From Prochilodus magdalenae (Eukaryota; Chordata; Actinopteri; Characiformes; Prochilodontidae): a stretch of 64,000 bases of DNA. Both the position numbers and the translations under genes were made by a program. The notes under the pieces were generated by a model that was not told where the DNA came from, did no database searches, and worked only from the letters and a program-made list of their open reading frames with translations. The stretch covers positions 384,501 through 448,500 of the forward strand of contig JAMWET010000150.1 of the NCBI GenBank assembly GCA_024036415.1, written 5' to 3'. Numbering within the stretch: the first letter of the stretch is position 1; each line of letters opens with the position of its first letter. Below, one piece after another: positions 61,901 through 64,000 of this stretch.

Positions 61901-62682
61901 AGAGCAGACTCCATTCTGTAGCATCATTTAAAGAACTCTGGGTACATATTTGCGTGACAGAAATGCTTTTCGTTGTAATCTTGTCAACTTAACAAATAGA
62001 AGTCAGGACAGTGAAACCTCCTCTACTGGCAGATGAGTAGGCTGCATATAAACAGGTGAACAAAGGCAGCTGTTGTCTTGTTAACAAATCAGCTGACTGG
62101 ATACACTATCGGCTTGTTCACCATTACTGGCTGGCTGGTTTATGCAACATCAACACAGTTTTTGACATGCTAATATTACGTAGTTTGTTTAAGATTATTT
62201 ATAGGTAATAAAATGTATTTTTAAAGAAGTTTTTAGAAACAGGAAACTGCTCATGACATGATTTGTATAAAAAAAAAATTTTATCATTTATCGTAAATGC
62301 CTTGTGAAAAGTTGTTTTCTAAATGTTGCAACCTGTATAGAAAGCACTCTGTTTCCTTTTTGAGTTTTTCCACTTCTCTTGTATGTGCATGAAGTGGAAA
62401 AAACAGATGTGCCAAAAAACCAAAATAGACCTCTCAGGGTCACACTTTGATAGATATGAGTTGCAACCAAGTCCAGGACTTTATAAACTGATTTCAAAAA
62501 TACAGACGAAGTATGTTAAAAACTGACGTAACAGTCTGCGTAGATTTCCAATAACGCATGCTTGTCCTTGCATTCTGTCTCAGGATCCCGAGCCGCTCTA
62601 CAAGACGTGTGTGGACAAACTTGTGGAGGATCTTGCCATACAAAAACTGTCAGAGCCCCAGATTGTAGGAAAGAATGACTGA
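58956..62682 (+). CDS. mrpl28: Mitochondrial ribosomal protein L28 (mL28/bL28m)
   Basis: Nuclear-encoded component of the large subunit of the mitochondrial ribosome. Coding exons 58956-59243, 59570-59722, 59857-59991, 60091-60177 and 62584-62682 give 253 codons plus stop, against about 256 in mammals. Recognisable stretches: [11 protein letters not shown] at the start, [55 protein letters not shown]. The N terminus is basic and amphipathic as in mitochondrial imports. The acceptor of exon 4 is ambiguous by three bases (60088 or 60091), adding or dropping one Gln. A 5' UTR exon ending at 58141 (cag/gtacgt) probably splices to acceptor 58929. The fourth coding intron (2.4 kb) is by far the largest. 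Confidence 0.96.
60018..60038. repeat. (GT)n microsatellite in mrpl28 intron 3
   Basis: Pure tg run. Confidence 0.9.
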
Positions 62683-62702
62683 AGATGTCATTTCTACATA
62701 TA

Positions 62703-62708
62703 AATAAA
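62703..62708 (+). terminator. mrpl28: mrpl28 polyadenylation signal
   Basis: AATAAA only 21 bases after the stop codon; a second candidate lies at about 62800. Confidence 0.7.
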
Positions 62709-62809
62709 CTGGTATTTATTTGTGTTTGCCTTTTACTTTTGTACTGATGGAAGTTACAGGATGACCCTTTCTGTAAATATCCTGCACGACTGCTCAAACA
62801 ATAAAATCA

Positions 62810-64000
62810 TCCTCAGATTTCTCAGATGAAATATTTTGTTTGCTTGCTTGCATTCATATGAACACAACTTGGTAAGCACACGAGTGCTGCTTAGTTGCTG
62901 GGATGTTTTACTGTCTATTCTCCTTCCCTCCAGGAGATGGCAGGGACTTCTGTGTAGTTGAATTGCATCTGAGTTAATCTGCTTTGTCATCCTGGGCCTG
63001 TTATTGGTCCATACACCACAACGGACACGTCTATCACTCGTCTTGTTATTGTGGAAGTGGTGGAACAATACAGTACATGAGTAATCGTACTGGGTTACTG
63101 AGCTGAAGTATTGTTTTCAGAAGAGCTGTTTTACATAATTATTACTGAAGCTGAATACCTGAACTATTGCTTTGTACTTACACGTTTATGTACATTCCTT
63201 CCATCATTAAGACATTAGTATACACTGAACACATTCTAAATACCAGGGTTTCCTTGTTTCTTCTCTTGCCAGTCTTGTTCTCATGCATTATGTTTATTCA
63301 GATTCATACAAGGGTAAAATGAAACTATGCCAATGACTCTTTGTACAAGCACCAGTCATTGCATTAGTACGTTAGTCACCACACCCACAGTTAGAAAAAA
63401 AATAACAAGGCTGTGTAGTTAATGAAAGAAATGTCTTGATTTTTCTTACCCACTGAAATTTTGAAATATTACCTCTATATATGTGAATGTTTCACTGTAG
63501 GTGTGTTTCATTTTCAGTATGAAAATGTGTGGATTTGTCATACTTCTGACACAGTAAACATACGGTCACATACAAGGGATTCCACTGAAACGTGCATGAT
63601 TGTGACATGGTTAATTTAAAGAGAAACTTACCAACTCTAATTTCTTTACAGTGGTGGTGATGATTGGAACCATGAGTTCCGCTGTCTAAAACACAAACAT
63701 GTCCACTTCATTTAAAACCACGAGTGAACCTACATGTTTTCTGAGGTTTATTTTCCCCCCACATGCTAAAGTTAGTGATGGTGAGATTTCTTTTAGGGAC
63801 TATTTTGTCATAGAACACCTTTCATGTATCTCTCCACCAAGGATAGATTACAATAAATTCATAACAAAAAAAAAAACTTTAGGCCAAAACTTTTCACACC
63901 ACAAAACTACTATAAAACAGTGCTGACTATTCATAATCATTTCATCTCATAACTTCCTGTGAGATTTTACAGGCATTTATCTTTCAGACATCTAGTTCCG
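62810..64000. other. Intergenic, no gene seen
   Basis: One near-consensus CTCF core (CCAGGAGATGGCAG, 62930-62943, one mismatch). No exon, RNA gene or clear transposon recognised up to the window end. Confidence 0.4.

Overview
This is vertebrate nuclear DNA from a ray-finned fish, almost certainly a teleost. Genes are split by GT-AG introns. The intergenic DNA is AT-rich and full of decayed Tc1/mariner, hAT-like and LINE fragments typical of teleosts. All four protein genes have vertebrate orthologues or domain plans. I joined exons by hand, checking that every intron phase closes; no transcript data were available.

Layout: (1) 639-5821, minus strand: a single-IgV-domain type I membrane receptor whose tail carries several phosphotyrosine motifs (312 codons, 8 exons). 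(2) About 5.8-15.1 kb: gene-poor and repeat-rich, with a 17-copy 68-bp minisatellite, two L2-like LINE tails, a second LINE 3' end, and one doubtful pair of exon-like ORFs. (3) 15180-38446, plus strand: an integrin alpha-E gene (itgae). It has one set of N-terminal exons and one set of propeller, leg, membrane and tail exons, but three complete consecutive sets of I-domain (vWA) exons, here called A, B and C. Between B and C lie two dead exons and a second copy of the X-domain cleavage-site exons. (4) 41221-48936, plus: cullin-5, 19 coding exons and exactly 780 codons, followed by a long 3' UTR. (5) 57535-57621, plus: a selenocysteine tRNA with a recognisable external pol III promoter (SPH/ZNF143 site, octamer, PSE, TATA). 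(6) 58956-62682, plus: mitochondrial ribosomal protein L28.

The most interesting object is the integrin. The seven exons of the first X/I-domain set, the extra B set and the C set all keep open frames, canonical splice sites and compatible phases. Each I domain keeps all MIDAS metal-binding residues. Every cassette enters and leaves in phase 1, so one I domain can be chosen, or three strung in tandem, without a frameshift. A visible recombination junction near 24890 explains how the array arose. The Ig receptor and the integrin are both of leukocyte-surface type; cul5, tRNA-Sec and mrpl28 are housekeeping genes with no obvious functional link to them.
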